Assembly (NCBI GenBank): GCA_003152485.1
Contig: PMAE01000018.1
Span: 117,915-181,914 of the forward strand
Source: Gemmatimonadota bacterium
GTDB lineage: Bacteria; Gemmatimonadota; Gemmatimonadetes; Gemmatimonadales; Gemmatimonadaceae
DNA: 64,000 nt
Reading direction: 5' to 3'
Made by a program: the position numbers and the translations under genes. The notes beneath the pieces are model-generated. The model was not told where the DNA came from. It saw nothing but the letters and a program-made list of their open reading frames with translations, and did no database searches. Below, one piece after another: positions 18,313-28,582 of the stretch; within the stretch, counting starts at the first letter, position 1, and every line of letters starts with the position of its first letter.

Positions 18313-20250
18313 CTATGCGAGCACTTGCTCCGCGGCCCGCTTCCCCTGTGCCATCGCACCACCGACGCTCTGATGTCCGTTCAGCTCGGAGTGCCCGATC
18401 GCGATGTTGCCATAGCCCTTCTCGACGACCGACCGACCAGGTGGCTGCCCGTTGCGCCCATAGTAGAACCCCGGCGGCTGCAGCACACGAGCATGTCCCC
18501 ATCGGTTCAAGATGATTCCAGCGATGTCGGTCTTCGGATTGAACCCGGCGTCCGCGAAGAGCTTGACCATGTGCTCTCGACACTGTCGCTCGTAGTCGGC
18601 GTATGATTGCGAGAGGAGACGCGCCCGAGCGAGGACACCTTGCTCGTACGCCGATCGCCCCGGTGTGTAGAGGCCCACGTAATACGTGAGCACGGTCGGC
18701 TTGTCGGGGTGCAGGGGCGGGCTATAGCCGCCCGCGACCATCGGACGCCGGATGTTGCAGCAGAATCCGAAGCCGGTGCCGAACCAGCGGGTCGCGGGTG
18801 CGCCGAGCTTGTACAGGAAGCGCCAGTTCCGGAGGGCGACGTTCACCACCAGGGCGGATCCGTAACAGAACTCGCTATAGGCGGCACTGATGTCGGCGGG
18901 GATATCAGCCAGGATGTGCTTGTTGACCCAGCCGCCGGACGCCATGATCACCTTGTGGGCTTTGACGCGGTACACCGTTCCGCCTTTCTCATACGCAACC
19001 GCGACATCGCCTTGAGGTCCGGCGTGGGCTGCGTGCTCCACGCGGACGACGATCGCGCCGAGTCGGATGCAAATGGGCTGTCCCGGGCGGTCGAGCGCTT
19101 TGAAGTCGACCGGAGCCATGAGCATCTGCTCGAAATCGCCCCCGGTCGGCATCGCCGCTGGGATGAGGTGGCGGACCAGGTAGCGCCCGAATGTCGAGTT
19201 CCCGCCCGGAAACGACTGCGGCAGCTCACCCGTCTGCGGGCGCTGCCGCCCGACGCCCGGCAAGCCGATCTGCGAAGCCGCAAACGCTGAGACCGCGTCT
19301 GGGCTGGCGCCGTTGATGAGCCCCACGACCGGCTCGATCATCTTGGTCACCTCGGGTCTCAGCCCGAGGGTGTGCTCGAGGTAGTCGCGATACGTCATGC
19401 CGTCGAGCATGCGGCGGAAGTCCTCCGTGTTCTCGCCCGCCGTATGCCTCCATTTCAGCAGGTCCTTCCTCACGTCTTCGGAGTACGGTGTGCCCTCCAG
19501 GTTGTTGTTCCAGATGTTGCGCAGCCACATCGGCTTTGATGCGCCCGAGCTCTCATCGAAGTAGTAGCCGACATCGACTTGGGACTCATCCACGCCATCC
19601 ATGTTGGCGTAGTTGTCCATCTGGAATCGCAGCGGCTTGAGACTGGGGTCCCAGTCCTGATACTTGAACTCCCGCGGCAGCTGCAGGTCGGTCCAGATCT
19701 CATCGCTCTGCGTGCCCGAGCCGGCGCGTGGCACGCCGAAATCGTTCGAGCCCTGCGGGCCAAGCAGTCGATAGCCATCGACGAGGAACTCGTTTTGGCG
19801 CGCCTCCCCGCCAAACATGGGATGGTTCTCGAGGATGAGGCACGTCTTTGAGCCGCCCGTCGCTTTCAGGAAATAGTAGGCCGCGGTCAAGCCCGAGAGG
19901 CCACCGCCGACGATCACGAGGTCGAATAGCTGCCCCGTGTCCGTCGTGGTCGCGGGCAGCTTGACGTAGGCGCCATCGCGAATCTTGTGCGCGGCAGCGA
20001 GCACCGGTGCGGTATTGCCGTTGGCGGCGGCGTAGTCACCGACGCCGCCGTATCCGGTCCATGGATCCGTGGTCGTCCTCGGCGCTGCATCGGGGTCGTG
20101 GCCGAGGTGCGCCTGGAGAACGCCTGGCGCGGGCGCGTGGAGGAGCGCCGCCCCCATCCCGAGAAGCGACGTGTTGAGGAAATCCTTACGCGTGATGTTC
20201 GCGTCCATGCCCAGCGACTCATCGCTGGTCGAAGGTTTCTTGCGTGGCAT
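18313..20250 (-). CDS. FAD/NAD(P)-dependent oxidoreductase (spermidine-dehydrogenase-like), Tat-type leader
   Basis: Dinucleotide-binding FDLVIVGGGLSGLTAAYYFLK; C-terminal GNIAIGHSELNGHQSVGGAMAQGKRAAEQV; leader ITRKDFLNTSLLGMGAALL. Confidence 0.8.
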   Translation of the reverse strand: MPRKKPSTSDESLGMDANITRKDFLNTSLLGMGAALLHAPAPGVLQAHLGHDPDAAPRTTTDPWTGYGGVGDYAAANGNTAPVLAAAHKIRDGAYVKLPATTTDTGQLFDLVIVGGGLSGLTAAYYFLKATGGSKTCLILENHPMFGGEARQNEFLVDGYRLLGPQGSNDFGVPRAGSGTQSDEIWTDLQLPREFKYQDWDPSLKPLRFQMDNYANMDGVDESQVDVGYYFDESSGASKPMWLRNIWNNNLEGTPYSEDVRKDLLKWRHTAGENTEDFRRMLDGMTYRDYLEHTLGLRPEVTKMIEPVVGLINGASPDAVSAFAASQIGLPGVGRQRPQTGELPQSFPGGNSTFGRYLVRHLIPAAMPTGGDFEQMLMAPVDFKALDRPGQPICIRLGAIVVRVEHAAHAGPQGDVAVAYEKGGTVYRVKAHKVIMASGGWVNKHILADIPADISAAYSEFCYGSALVVNVALRNWRFLYKLGAPATRWFGTGFGFCCNIRRPMVAGGYSPPLHPDKPTVLTYYVGLYTPGRSAYEQGVLARARLLSQSYADYERQCREHMVKLFADAGFNPKTDIAGIILNRWGHARVLQPPGFYYGRNGQPPGRSVVEKGYGNIAIGHSELNGHQSVGGAMAQGKRAAEQVLA

Positions 20251-20254
20251 CAGG

Positions 20255-21625
20255 TCACACTCCAGCCGGCGCCTGGCATCCTGGCGGCCCGTTACTGCGC
20301 GCCTGGCACTCGACCAGCGGGATGTAGCAATAGGGGAACACGACGAATCCTGAGAGGTCGTGCGGTAAGTCAACAAGCGTACCGTAGTGCCGGGCGTCAA
20401 GCCAGCTACTCGACCCCGGCTCCCACATGAGCGAGTACCGTTTCTCGTAGAGGAGCTCGTCCAGCAATGTCGGGGGCTGACCAGGTCCGGCGACGTAGGG
20501 GGTGGGAATCGGCGCCAGGCCGCCCGAGTTGACGCGGATGAAATTGATGTCTTGGATGGCGAGAGCCGTGTTCCCGAGCCCCAGGTTTGCCTCCGCGCGG
20601 AGCAGGATCAGCTCCTCGTTGCGGACGATGGCCATCGGAGCGGCTGGGCCGCCGTAGATCTGAAACGTCCATTGCGTGGTCAGCCCGGCGCGAGTGATCG
20701 GCGGGATTTGCTTGACTTTGGTCAGGAAGCGATTGTCGGCTGTGTTGTCCGCCTTGTTCTGCGCGGAATCCGCCAGCGACGGGTGCGCGTAGTAGTAACG
20801 AGGCACGGCTTCATAGAGTGGGTTGGCGATGTCGCCGGACGCGGTGCTGAACTCGAAGTACACGCCGTACGCCAGCGGCTGCGACGTACTCACGAACGAC
20901 CCGGTGAGATCCGTCAGGGCCTGAGAGAAGTTCTGGACGTCGATGTCAGCCCGCGCGCGAATCGCGCGGTTGAATTGGAGAAAGGTTGTCGGCGTGTCGA
21001 ACCCCGCAAATCCGGCACCGAGATTGAACGCGAACGACGGGCCAGCCGCGAGCAGCGCGGTCTGAGCCGAGTCGAGCAGTGCGTCGATATAGGCGTAGAC
21101 CACGCCTGGCGCGACGATAGGCGGCAACGGTGTATTCGCGCCGGCCGACGCGTCAAGCGCCGCGCCACTCGAGTCGACGTTGCGGATCACGTTGAGCAAT
21201 TCGACGGCCTTGACCGTCTCCGCGAACCCGCGGAAGCCCGCCTGCTGGGCCGCGGAGAAGCTCGAGACGTCGCCCACGCCGCTCAGCACGAGATCCGCCA
21301 GCTTAATCGTGCGATAGGGGTTGGCCCAGACCGCGAGGTCGCCCAGCGTCTCGAAGTACTGGATGACAAGTTGAAGGTCGCCCGGATCCAGGTTGTACCC
21401 CTCGCGGCCGAAGATGCTGAAGTTCTGCGTGAGCTGGCTCGCATCCCCGCGCATCCCTGACAGCAGCCCCTGGGAGGCGTAGGTGATGCCGCTGGCCGAT
21501 GGCGTAGTGGCGAGACTCCCCAGCTCGAGTCCGTTCTCATCAGGTGCATCGAGGGAGTTACAACCGCAGACGACTACGACCGCGGCCAGGACGGCCGCAC
21601 GGGCGAGGCTCGTTCTCGCTGTCAT
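20255..21625 (-). CDS. RagB/SusD family outer-membrane lipoprotein
   Basis: Lipobox leader VVVCGCNSLD; SusD-like features (ARADIDVQNFSQAL, MAIVRNEELILLRAEANLGLGN, LLYEKRYSLMWEPG); located directly after SusC. Confidence 0.9.
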   Translation of the reverse strand: MTARTSLARAAVLAAVVVVCGCNSLDAPDENGLELGSLATTPSASGITYASQGLLSGMRGDASQLTQNFSIFGREGYNLDPGDLQLVIQYFETLGDLAVWANPYRTIKLADLVLSGVGDVSSFSAAQQAGFRGFAETVKAVELLNVIRNVDSSGAALDASAGANTPLPPIVAPGVVYAYIDALLDSAQTALLAAGPSFAFNLGAGFAGFDTPTTFLQFNRAIRARADIDVQNFSQALTDLTGSFVSTSQPLAYGVYFEFSTASGDIANPLYEAVPRYYYAHPSLADSAQNKADNTADNRFLTKVKQIPPITRAGLTTQWTFQIYGGPAAPMAIVRNEELILLRAEANLGLGNTALAIQDINFIRVNSGGLAPIPTPYVAGPGQPPTLLDELLYEKRYSLMWEPGSSSWLDARHYGTLVDLPHDLSGFVVFPYCYIPLVECQARSNGPPGCQAPAGV

Positions 21626-21692
21626 GGCGCGATACCTGTTTGGTGACCGGTGGGAAACACGGGGTCGAGACGGTGAGCCTGAGTTGCGCACA

Positions 21693-24600
21693 TCAGAAGC
21701 CAACGCCGACGGTGAACCAGAATGTCCGGCTAGACGGATACGTCCAGATGTCCCACGGCACTTCCTGGGCCGCCGAGGTGACCACCTGGTTCACCTCCGG
21801 GTCGCCCGTTCCCTTATACGGTGTGAAGACGAAGAGATTCTGGCCGCTCACACTCAAGCGGATGTTCCGCGAATGGACGCCGATCCGCTCGACGAGCGAT
21901 GGCGGCAGGTCCATCCCAACCGTCAGCTCGCGCAGCTTGAGGTAGCTCACGTCCTGCAGATAGACGCGCGCCGTCTTCGAGAACCCCGTGATGCGCTCCT
22001 GACCGGTGGCGCACCCCGAGCAGCTGGGGACGAGGTAATCCGGGCTCGTGCCCGACGCGTCGTACTCGAATTGGGAGATGTTGTCCAACACGCCGCCGAC
22101 CTGCGCGTCCCAGAGGAGCGTCAGGTGGAATCTCCGATAGTCGACGCTGTTGTTCCACGACGCATTGAAGTTGGGCGCGGCATCGACGAGCCCGCGGATG
22201 ACGGAGGTGCCGAGCGCGCCGAGCTTGGAATCGCCACGGCGTGCGCCGAGCGTGTCCTCCCCATAGATCTGCGTGCACGACCGGCCCGGCTGGATGAACG
22301 TGTAGCCGAACGCCGCGCTGTTGAGGAAGCTCGCTGGCTCGAACGCCGGGACGGACAGTGACGTGATCTGGCACCGGCTCATGTAGTACGTCGCCGTGGT
22401 CGTCCAGGTCACGCCCCCGCTCTGCTGCACTGGGACGCCCGTCACGGACAGCTCCGCGCCGCGGTTGCGGAGCGCGCCGCCGTTGAAGTACTGCGACGTG
22501 AAGCCGGTCGTGGGCGCCAGCGTGCGCTGGAGGAGGAGGTTCGTCACGTCCTTCTCATAGAGCGTGACCTCGAAGTTGAGGCGCCGGTGCAGTGTCGAGG
22601 CGTCGATGCCGGTTTCCAACTCGCGCTCCCGCTCCGGCTCGAGATTGGCCGCGCCGGTCGCCCCTTGAATCGCGACCGTCGGGATCGAGCCCGCGATGTT
22701 GCCGGGCACGAGCTCCGTGTACTTCTGGCCGTAGAGCGGCTCGTTCCCGGAATAGCCGGCCGCGAACCGGACCTTGAATTCGTCGATGTACTGGGGGAGC
22801 AGGGGCACGAGATACGAAACCGAGGCCTTGGGATAGAAGTACAGCTGGCTCGGATTGCCATCGTTGCTGCTCTGATCCGCGCGCCCGCCGACGGTGAGCA
22901 GCAGTCGGTCGCTCAAGGTCAGGAACTCCTCCTGCGCGAACAGCCCGAGGTCGCGCACCCGCTGCCGGTTCTCCTGGACCTGCACGGCCAGCGCCTGGTC
23001 GATGTCGGCGACGCCCTGCGCTAGCCCCTGCGCCAGCGTCCCGTCATAGTCCAGGTCCTGCGTCTCGTACGCCATCCCGATCTGCGTCGTCGCCTTGCTC
23101 CCGCTGAATTGGTACGTGTGAACGAGATTCAGATTGAGGTTGGCGTTCTGGTTCTGCCCATACGAGACGACCGATGCGCCTGGCAGCGCCGACGCCTGCT
23201 CCGAGTAGAGTTCGGGTGGCGCGAGCACGGCGTTCCGCTGGGTGAAGATATCGACGCCGCCGTTGCCGATGAACTGCAGGCTCTGGTTGCTTGTCTTGAA
23301 GAGGTCGTACGTCGCTCGCCCGCTCACGATCGCCCGCCACACCGACTCGTGGTTCTGGAACAGCGCGACGGTCTGGAACGCATTGCTCACTGCGAACGGG
23401 TTGACGGGATACACCCCATTGGGCTGCCGCTCGAGGTTGAGCCACGTCGCACCGCCGTACGCGATCGCGCCGCCGATCGGCGTCCCGTTGTTGCCATTTT
23501 GGGTGACGCCGGGGTCACGCTCGCTGTGGGTGAGTTGCGCGCTCAGGTTCATGTCGAGCCGGGTGCCGACGGTCTGGTCGATGTTGGCGCGCAGCGATTG
23601 CTTGCCGGCGTCGGTGTTCGGCACGATGCCGCCTTGGTAGTTGTCGAGGAGCGACGTGAAATATCTCGTCGACCCCGACCCGCCGCTGACGCTCCCGCTA
23701 AAGTCGTAGGAGAGCGGCTTGCTGCCATAGAGCTGCTGCTCGAAGTCGTTGCACGTCGGCGTCCACGACTGGGAGGCGAGCGGCCCGAAGGTCGCCACCG
23801 CCTGGGACTCGCTGAAGCACCGGTGGCCGAATTCATGGCTCAGCTCGGAGAATCCCTCCCGCTCGGTGATGTTGAACTGGGGCGCCCCCGTCTGTCCCTT
23901 CTTCGTGGTGATGATGACGACGCCGTTGGCGGCCTTCGACCCGTAGATCGCCGACGCGGCAGCGCCTTTGAGCACTTCGATGCTCTCGATGTCGTACGGG
24001 TTGATGTCGGCGATGCGGTTGTCGCCGTTGTCCTGGTTGTCGGCGGCCGGCTCGAGCGATGTGCCGTTCGAGTGGATCACGCCGTTGGTGCCGGTGCCGA
24101 GGTTGGCGTCGCTCACGATCACGCCGTCGATCACGTACAGCGGAGTAAACGCCCCATAGATCGACGTGACGCCGCGCACGCGTACGATCGAGCCGCCGCC
24201 GGGGGCGCCGCTGTTCTCCGAGATGTGCACGCCGGGCGCCACGCCCTGTAACGCGCGCTCGATCGTCGGATTCGGAACGCGATCGAGCTGCGCGGAGTCT
24301 ATGACGTCGACCGAGTTCGGCAGGTTCTGTCGCGTGACGCCGGTCGCCTGCCCCGTCACGATGACCTGATTGAGGAGGGCGTAGTCCCGGGTGACCACGA
24401 CCCCCACGCTGTCCTGCCCGGCCGGCACGGTCACGCTCCGCGGGACGTAGCCCACGCTTCGGAACAAGAGCGTCGCCGCAGCGTTCGGAGCGGCGATCGT
24501 GAACGACCCGTCGTTGTGGATCGGCGCGCTCGTCTGCGTCTCCACGACCGTCACCTCGCCGCTCCCGATGGGGTTGCTCGACACAGAATCAGTCACTCGG

Positions 24601-25061
24601 CCCGTGATGACCCGCGTCGGCGACGGCTGGCGGTGGTCGGACTCGGCCGCCGGCGGTCGCCCGACGAGTACGGCATCACCGCGGAGCGAGACGTAGGCCG
24701 CGAGCCCGGTTCCCTCGAGCACGGTGCCCAAGGCGTCGGCGACACTCACGTCCGCCACGTGCAGTGACACGCGGGCGCGGGAGGTGAGCACGTCGGGTCC
24801 GAACTGGATCGTAACGTTCGCCGCTCGGCCGATCGCGCGCAGTGCGTCCTGGAGCGGCGCGAGCCGGAGGTCGAGTGAGATCGGCTCTTTGAGGATCACC
24901 GCCGCGCTGGTGGCCGCCCGCACCCATGTGCCTTGCACCGTGCCACTGGTCTCGTTCGCGGTGATGGCGACGCGGGACGGTGGCGATGTCGCCTGGGCAG
25001 CGACCCCTGCGCTCAGGATCGCAAGGGCGAGTGCCGACCGCGTCGCGACGTGGACAAACAT
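21693..25061 (-). CDS. SusC/RagA TonB-linked outer-membrane protein with N-terminal secretin/TonB (STN) domain
   Basis: 1122 aa; STN-like N-terminus, carboxypeptidase-like repeat, plug (VRGVTSIYGAFTPLYVIDGVIV, ESIEVLKGAAASAIYGSKAANGVVIITTKKG). Confidence 0.95.
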   Translation of the reverse strand: MFVHVATRSALALAILSAGVAAQATSPPSRVAITANETSGTVQGTWVRAATSAAVILKEPISLDLRLAPLQDALRAIGRAANVTIQFGPDVLTSRARVSLHVADVSVADALGTVLEGTGLAAYVSLRGDAVLVGRPPAAESDHRQPSPTRVITGRVTDSVSSNPIGSGEVTVVETQTSAPIHNDGSFTIAAPNAAATLLFRSVGYVPRSVTVPAGQDSVGVVVTRDYALLNQVIVTGQATGVTRQNLPNSVDVIDSAQLDRVPNPTIERALQGVAPGVHISENSGAPGGGSIVRVRGVTSIYGAFTPLYVIDGVIVSDANLGTGTNGVIHSNGTSLEPAADNQDNGDNRIADINPYDIESIEVLKGAAASAIYGSKAANGVVIITTKKGQTGAPQFNITEREGFSELSHEFGHRCFSESQAVATFGPLASQSWTPTCNDFEQQLYGSKPLSYDFSGSVSGGSGSTRYFTSLLDNYQGGIVPNTDAGKQSLRANIDQTVGTRLDMNLSAQLTHSERDPGVTQNGNNGTPIGGAIAYGGATWLNLERQPNGVYPVNPFAVSNAFQTVALFQNHESVWRAIVSGRATYDLFKTSNQSLQFIGNGGVDIFTQRNAVLAPPELYSEQASALPGASVVSYGQNQNANLNLNLVHTYQFSGSKATTQIGMAYETQDLDYDGTLAQGLAQGVADIDQALAVQVQENRQRVRDLGLFAQEEFLTLSDRLLLTVGGRADQSSNDGNPSQLYFYPKASVSYLVPLLPQYIDEFKVRFAAGYSGNEPLYGQKYTELVPGNIAGSIPTVAIQGATGAANLEPERERELETGIDASTLHRRLNFEVTLYEKDVTNLLLQRTLAPTTGFTSQYFNGGALRNRGAELSVTGVPVQQSGGVTWTTTATYYMSRCQITSLSVPAFEPASFLNSAAFGYTFIQPGRSCTQIYGEDTLGARRGDSKLGALGTSVIRGLVDAAPNFNASWNNSVDYRRFHLTLLWDAQVGGVLDNISQFEYDASGTSPDYLVPSCSGCATGQERITGFSKTARVYLQDVSYLKLRELTVGMDLPPSLVERIGVHSRNIRLSVSGQNLFVFTPYKGTGDPEVNQVVTSAAQEVPWDIWTYPSSRTFWFTVGVGF

Positions 25062-25107
25062 GGGATGCTCCGCCGGTGGGAGAGAGAGGTGTGGGCTCGG
25101 AGGCGGG

Positions 25108-26175
25108 TCAGGACCCAGCGAGGACGTAGAAAATCACCGTTCGGCCGTGCTGCTCGTACCGCGTACGTGTGAGCAGCGCGAGCGCATCGAGCACCTGGTG
25201 GGTGCTCTCGGACCCGAAGGTGACGGTCAGCGGTTGACGGCCGAGTGCCGGGTCGGCGAGCTGGATGTCGAGGTCGTACCACCGACTGAGTGATGCCGCG
25301 ACCTCGCGGAATGGCGTCGCCTCGAGCGACAGATGTCCCTGCGTCCAGCCGATCGCCGTAGAGGCGTTGACGCCGTGTCGGACCGCCGCGGCCTGACCGG
25401 TGGAATCGACGATGGCGAGATCGTTTTGCCGCAGCTCGACGTGGGCGACCCGGACCTCGCCCTCGACGACGACGACGCGTGTGGGCATCCCGTTGCCGTA
25501 GGCCGTGACGGCGAACCGCGTCCCAATGTCACGCACGATGGCATGCCCGGTATGTACGGCGAAGGGGAGTGCCGAGTCGTGTCGAACGACGAAGTACGCT
25601 TCGCCGTCGAGATAGATGTCGCGGGTCCGGTCGCCGTAGTCATCAGGGATGTGAACAGTCGTGGCGGCACCCAGCACGAGTTGCGTCCCATCGTCGAGCT
25701 GGAGGCTGGCCCGCTGGCCACGGCGCGTCGAGAATTCCCGCATTGCGACAAGCGTCGGAGCCGGTGGCTGTCGAATTCGATTCACTGCGATCCGGCCCGC
25801 AACGCCGAGGGCGAGTAGCAGGACCGCGGCGGCGGCCGCGGCCGGAATGCGGGACCATCTGGCGCGCACGGGCGAGCGATCGGCGTCGTGCCGCATGAGC
25901 GACAGGATCCGGCGGCGCTCGCGGACGCGTGGGAGTGACCGCGCCCACATCGCATCGACGTCGAACGTCGGGGCGGCCGGCCCGTCCCCGCTCCAGAGCT
26001 CCGCCAATGTCTCGACGAGGCGGTGGCGTGCGGGATCGGCCTCGATCCACTGCGCAAAGGCATCCGCTTCCGCCGGTGTGAGCTCACCGGCGACGAATCG
26101 CTCAATACGCTGGAGCTCTTCCGCCGACAGCCTGTTCCCGCGCCCCGACGGCCCACCGAAGGTGTCCATACGCAC
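25108..26175 (-). CDS. FecR-family anti-sigma/signal transducer
   Basis: Single TM followed by FSTRRGQRASLQLDDGTQLVLGAATTVHIPDDYGDRTRDIYLDGEAYFVV (FecR domain). Confidence 0.92.
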   Translation of the reverse strand: MRMDTFGGPSGRGNRLSAEELQRIERFVAGELTPAEADAFAQWIEADPARHRLVETLAELWSGDGPAAPTFDVDAMWARSLPRVRERRRILSLMRHDADRSPVRARWSRIPAAAAAAVLLLALGVAGRIAVNRIRQPPAPTLVAMREFSTRRGQRASLQLDDGTQLVLGAATTVHIPDDYGDRTRDIYLDGEAYFVVRHDSALPFAVHTGHAIVRDIGTRFAVTAYGNGMPTRVVVVEGEVRVAHVELRQNDLAIVDSTGQAAAVRHGVNASTAIGWTQGHLSLEATPFREVAASLSRWYDLDIQLADPALGRQPLTVTFGSESTHQVLDALALLTRTRYEQHGRTVIFYVLAGS

Positions 26176-26214
26176 AGATGGACGACGCCCACGGCGAGAA
26201 CCCCACCCCCGAGT

Positions 26215-26826
26215 TTACGGGAAGAAGCCCCGGAGCGACCTGGCCAGCCGTTCGAGCCCACGCTCGCGGTGCCGCTCGACGGCTTTGACGGAGATGTGCA
26301 GCAGCTCGGCGATCTCCGCATAGGAGAGGTGCGACTCCCACCGAAGCGTGAACACGAGCCGGCACCGTTCCGGAAGCCGGGCAAGGGCCCTCCGGAGCGC
26401 GGCTGCCAGCTCGTGCCGCTCGACATCCTCGAGCGGCGACCGCGCGGGCTCGCCCATCCCGATTGCCGGTTGATCATCCGATGTCCGACCGACGGTGTGT
26501 GTCCGCGCGGCCGACCGCGCCGCCTTCACCGCATCGAGCGCGCGGTTGCGGACAGCGGCATGCAAGTACGCCCGAAGGCTCTCACGGACGGGCAGCGTCG
26601 CCCGCCGCTCCCACACTCGCAGCAGGACATCTTGCACCACTTCCTCTGCCAATGCCGTCGACTCGAGGTAGTGGTACGCGAGCCGGCACAGGTTGCCGGC
26701 GTGCGTGCGGAACAGTGTCTCGAACGCGCCTTCTTCGCCTGCTCGGATCCGCGCCACCAGATCGCCGTCCGGCGCCACATCGCCAGCGGAGACACGCTCA
26801 GGGCGGAACTGACTTGCGGATTCCAT
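26215..26826 (-). CDS. RNA polymerase ECF sigma factor
   Basis: ARIRAGEEGAFETLFR...LARLPERCRLVFTLRWESHLSYAEIAELLHISVKAVERHRERGLERL. Confidence 0.93.
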   Translation of the reverse strand: MESASQFRPERVSAGDVAPDGDLVARIRAGEEGAFETLFRTHAGNLCRLAYHYLESTALAEEVVQDVLLRVWERRATLPVRESLRAYLHAAVRNRALDAVKAARSAARTHTVGRTSDDQPAIGMGEPARSPLEDVERHELAAALRRALARLPERCRLVFTLRWESHLSYAEIAELLHISVKAVERHRERGLERLARSLRGFFP

Positions 26827-27317
26827 CGCGACGGGACGAGAGCTCTCTGGAGACCAGGCGAGACGTCCGACGGTCCGGACGCGCCGAGCGCGACCGCCGT
26901 TGGGCGTCAATGTTCTGTCGCCCGCGCCGTTACGCAAGTGCAACATTGGAATTGACCCGACTGTCTGAAACGGTCGCCGCATCACGCGAAGCGCGCGACC
27001 GGCGCGACAGATGGCCCAGTGTCGAGGGCCAGCAAGCCGCTAACCCATGGGGAGCGGTTGGGGCTGGAGCACCGCGCTGCGGAGGTGAGAGACATTCGGC
27101 AACTGGGCGGCGGCTGGCTGTTCTGCGACGTCCGTTCAGCGACTGTCTTGGAAGATGGGAATTAGCGCGCGGAGCGTCCTGACGCGACCGCCGATGTTCA
27201 GCGCCAGCCGCTGTTGCGGGATTGGCGGGGAGCGCGGCTACCTCTGCGCGATGAGCACCCGGTCGGCGGGCTTGCCGAAGTCGTGGAGCACGAGCGGCTC
27301 CGCGGTGGGTGAAGGCG

Positions 27318-27743
27318 CTACCTGTAAGTTGCAGCGGCGCGTGTGTCCGCGCGCCACTGGAAACACAGATTGTATCCGTCGGGATCTTTGACGTACAGCT
27401 GCTTCATCCCATACCATGTGACTTTCGGCTCTGCGACGTCCAATCCGTGCGCATGCAGGTAGTCGTAGGCGGCGTCCACGTCGCGACAGCCGAAGAAGAG
27501 CGTGGTATCGTCGTGCGACGCAACCCGCGTGACATCGGGAGCCGTCGGCCTGGCGTCATCTTCATAGGCGGTGTTCAGCATGAGATCCGTGTCATCGCGT
27601 CGAAGCCACGCCCACCCGCAGTTGTCCACCGGCTGCGATCGCTCCACGATCCCAAAGCCGAGGACGTCGCGATAGAACGCGAGCGACGTTGGCATGTCGA
27701 AGACTTGTAGCAGGGTACACACGCCCTGAATGTCGAGCGCCAT
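27318..27743 (-). CDS. VOC (glyoxalase/bleomycin-resistance) family protein
   Basis: LQVFDMPTSLAFYRDVLGFGIVER...VKDPDGYNLCFQ. Confidence 0.88.
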   Translation of the reverse strand: MALDIQGVCTLLQVFDMPTSLAFYRDVLGFGIVERSQPVDNCGWAWLRRDDTDLMLNTAYEDDARPTAPDVTRVASHDDTTLFFGCRDVDAAYDYLHAHGLDVAEPKVTWYGMKQLYVKDPDGYNLCFQWRADTRAAATYR

Positions 27744-27948
27744 GGGTCACCTGTTGCGTGTAACGGGTAATGGTAGCACGTCAATCCCGTAGAGCCGCCG
27801 TCAATCGGCGCTTCGCATGTGCGCTAACTCCGGTCTCCCAATAAACCACTGCCGCCTATCTGAGACGTGGGGTGATGCATTCCCAGAGGGTCGCCGTCTC
27901 TCCATCTTGACGGCGACCGCCCACCACTTCACGCCGGATGACTACCCG

Positions 27949-28209
27949 ATGACGACCCGCCTGGACAAGACCATCAAACGGGAGATCACTGCTCGTGGCG
28001 AGATATTGATTTTGACCCTCGGCCCGAAGACGGTGATCCTCACACCGAAGGGTCGGCGCAAGGGGAAGACTTTCATTTGGGCCGATCTGTGGTCGGGTGA
28101 AGCAGAACTCACGGAGCAACTCCGGGTATCGGTCGCCGCTCTGGCTCCCTCGATCGAGACGCCCGCGAATCGGCGTGTGAAACGTGGACGCCGAGCGCGG
28201 CGCGACTAG
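27949..28209 (+). CDS. Hypothetical small basic protein
   Basis: 86-aa ORF from MTTRLDKTIKREITARGEILIL; plausible codon usage only. Confidence 0.45.
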   Translation: MTTRLDKTIKREITARGEILILTLGPKTVILTPKGRRKGKTFIWADLWSGEAELTEQLRVSVAALAPSIETPANRRVKRGRRARRD

Positions 28210-28582
28210 CATGAGGTCCGTGGTCGGCATGACCGACTGCGTCATTGTTGGTCTCTCGGATGTGGGGCCGCATGTCCGGTCGGGGGGCTCGACCCCCAAG
28301 GCCTACCCGGTGGCGCACCCCGTGACCCCGACGCTCCGTTCACCGTATTCAGTCGCGCCGGCCCGCACCAGCGTGGGTACGCCAACGTTAGGCCCCTCGG
28401 TCAAGGGTCGGCGCCGTCAGAGCGAACTTCACCGAGCACAACCATAAAATTACTCCTACCTTAGAGGAACAGAGGACTCTGCGACGGACCAATGTCCCAG
28501 GCCGATGGTAGTAGGAGAGGTATGCCCGCGCCCCCATTCCGATGCCGACTCCCCGCCATGCGCGCGACAGGACGCAGGCACA

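Noticed and set aside
20387-21460. 357-aa plus-strand ORF inside the SusD gene
   Set aside because: Antisense shadow ORF with Arg/Val-rich composition and no motif.
23109-24251. 380-aa plus-strand ORF inside the SusC gene
   Set aside because: Antisense shadow of a well-supported SusC ORF; low-complexity composition.
28282-28297. ggggg-ctcga-ccccc hairpin as a terminator
   Set aside because: Five-bp stem without a T-tract, in an intergenic GC-rich stretch; not convincing.
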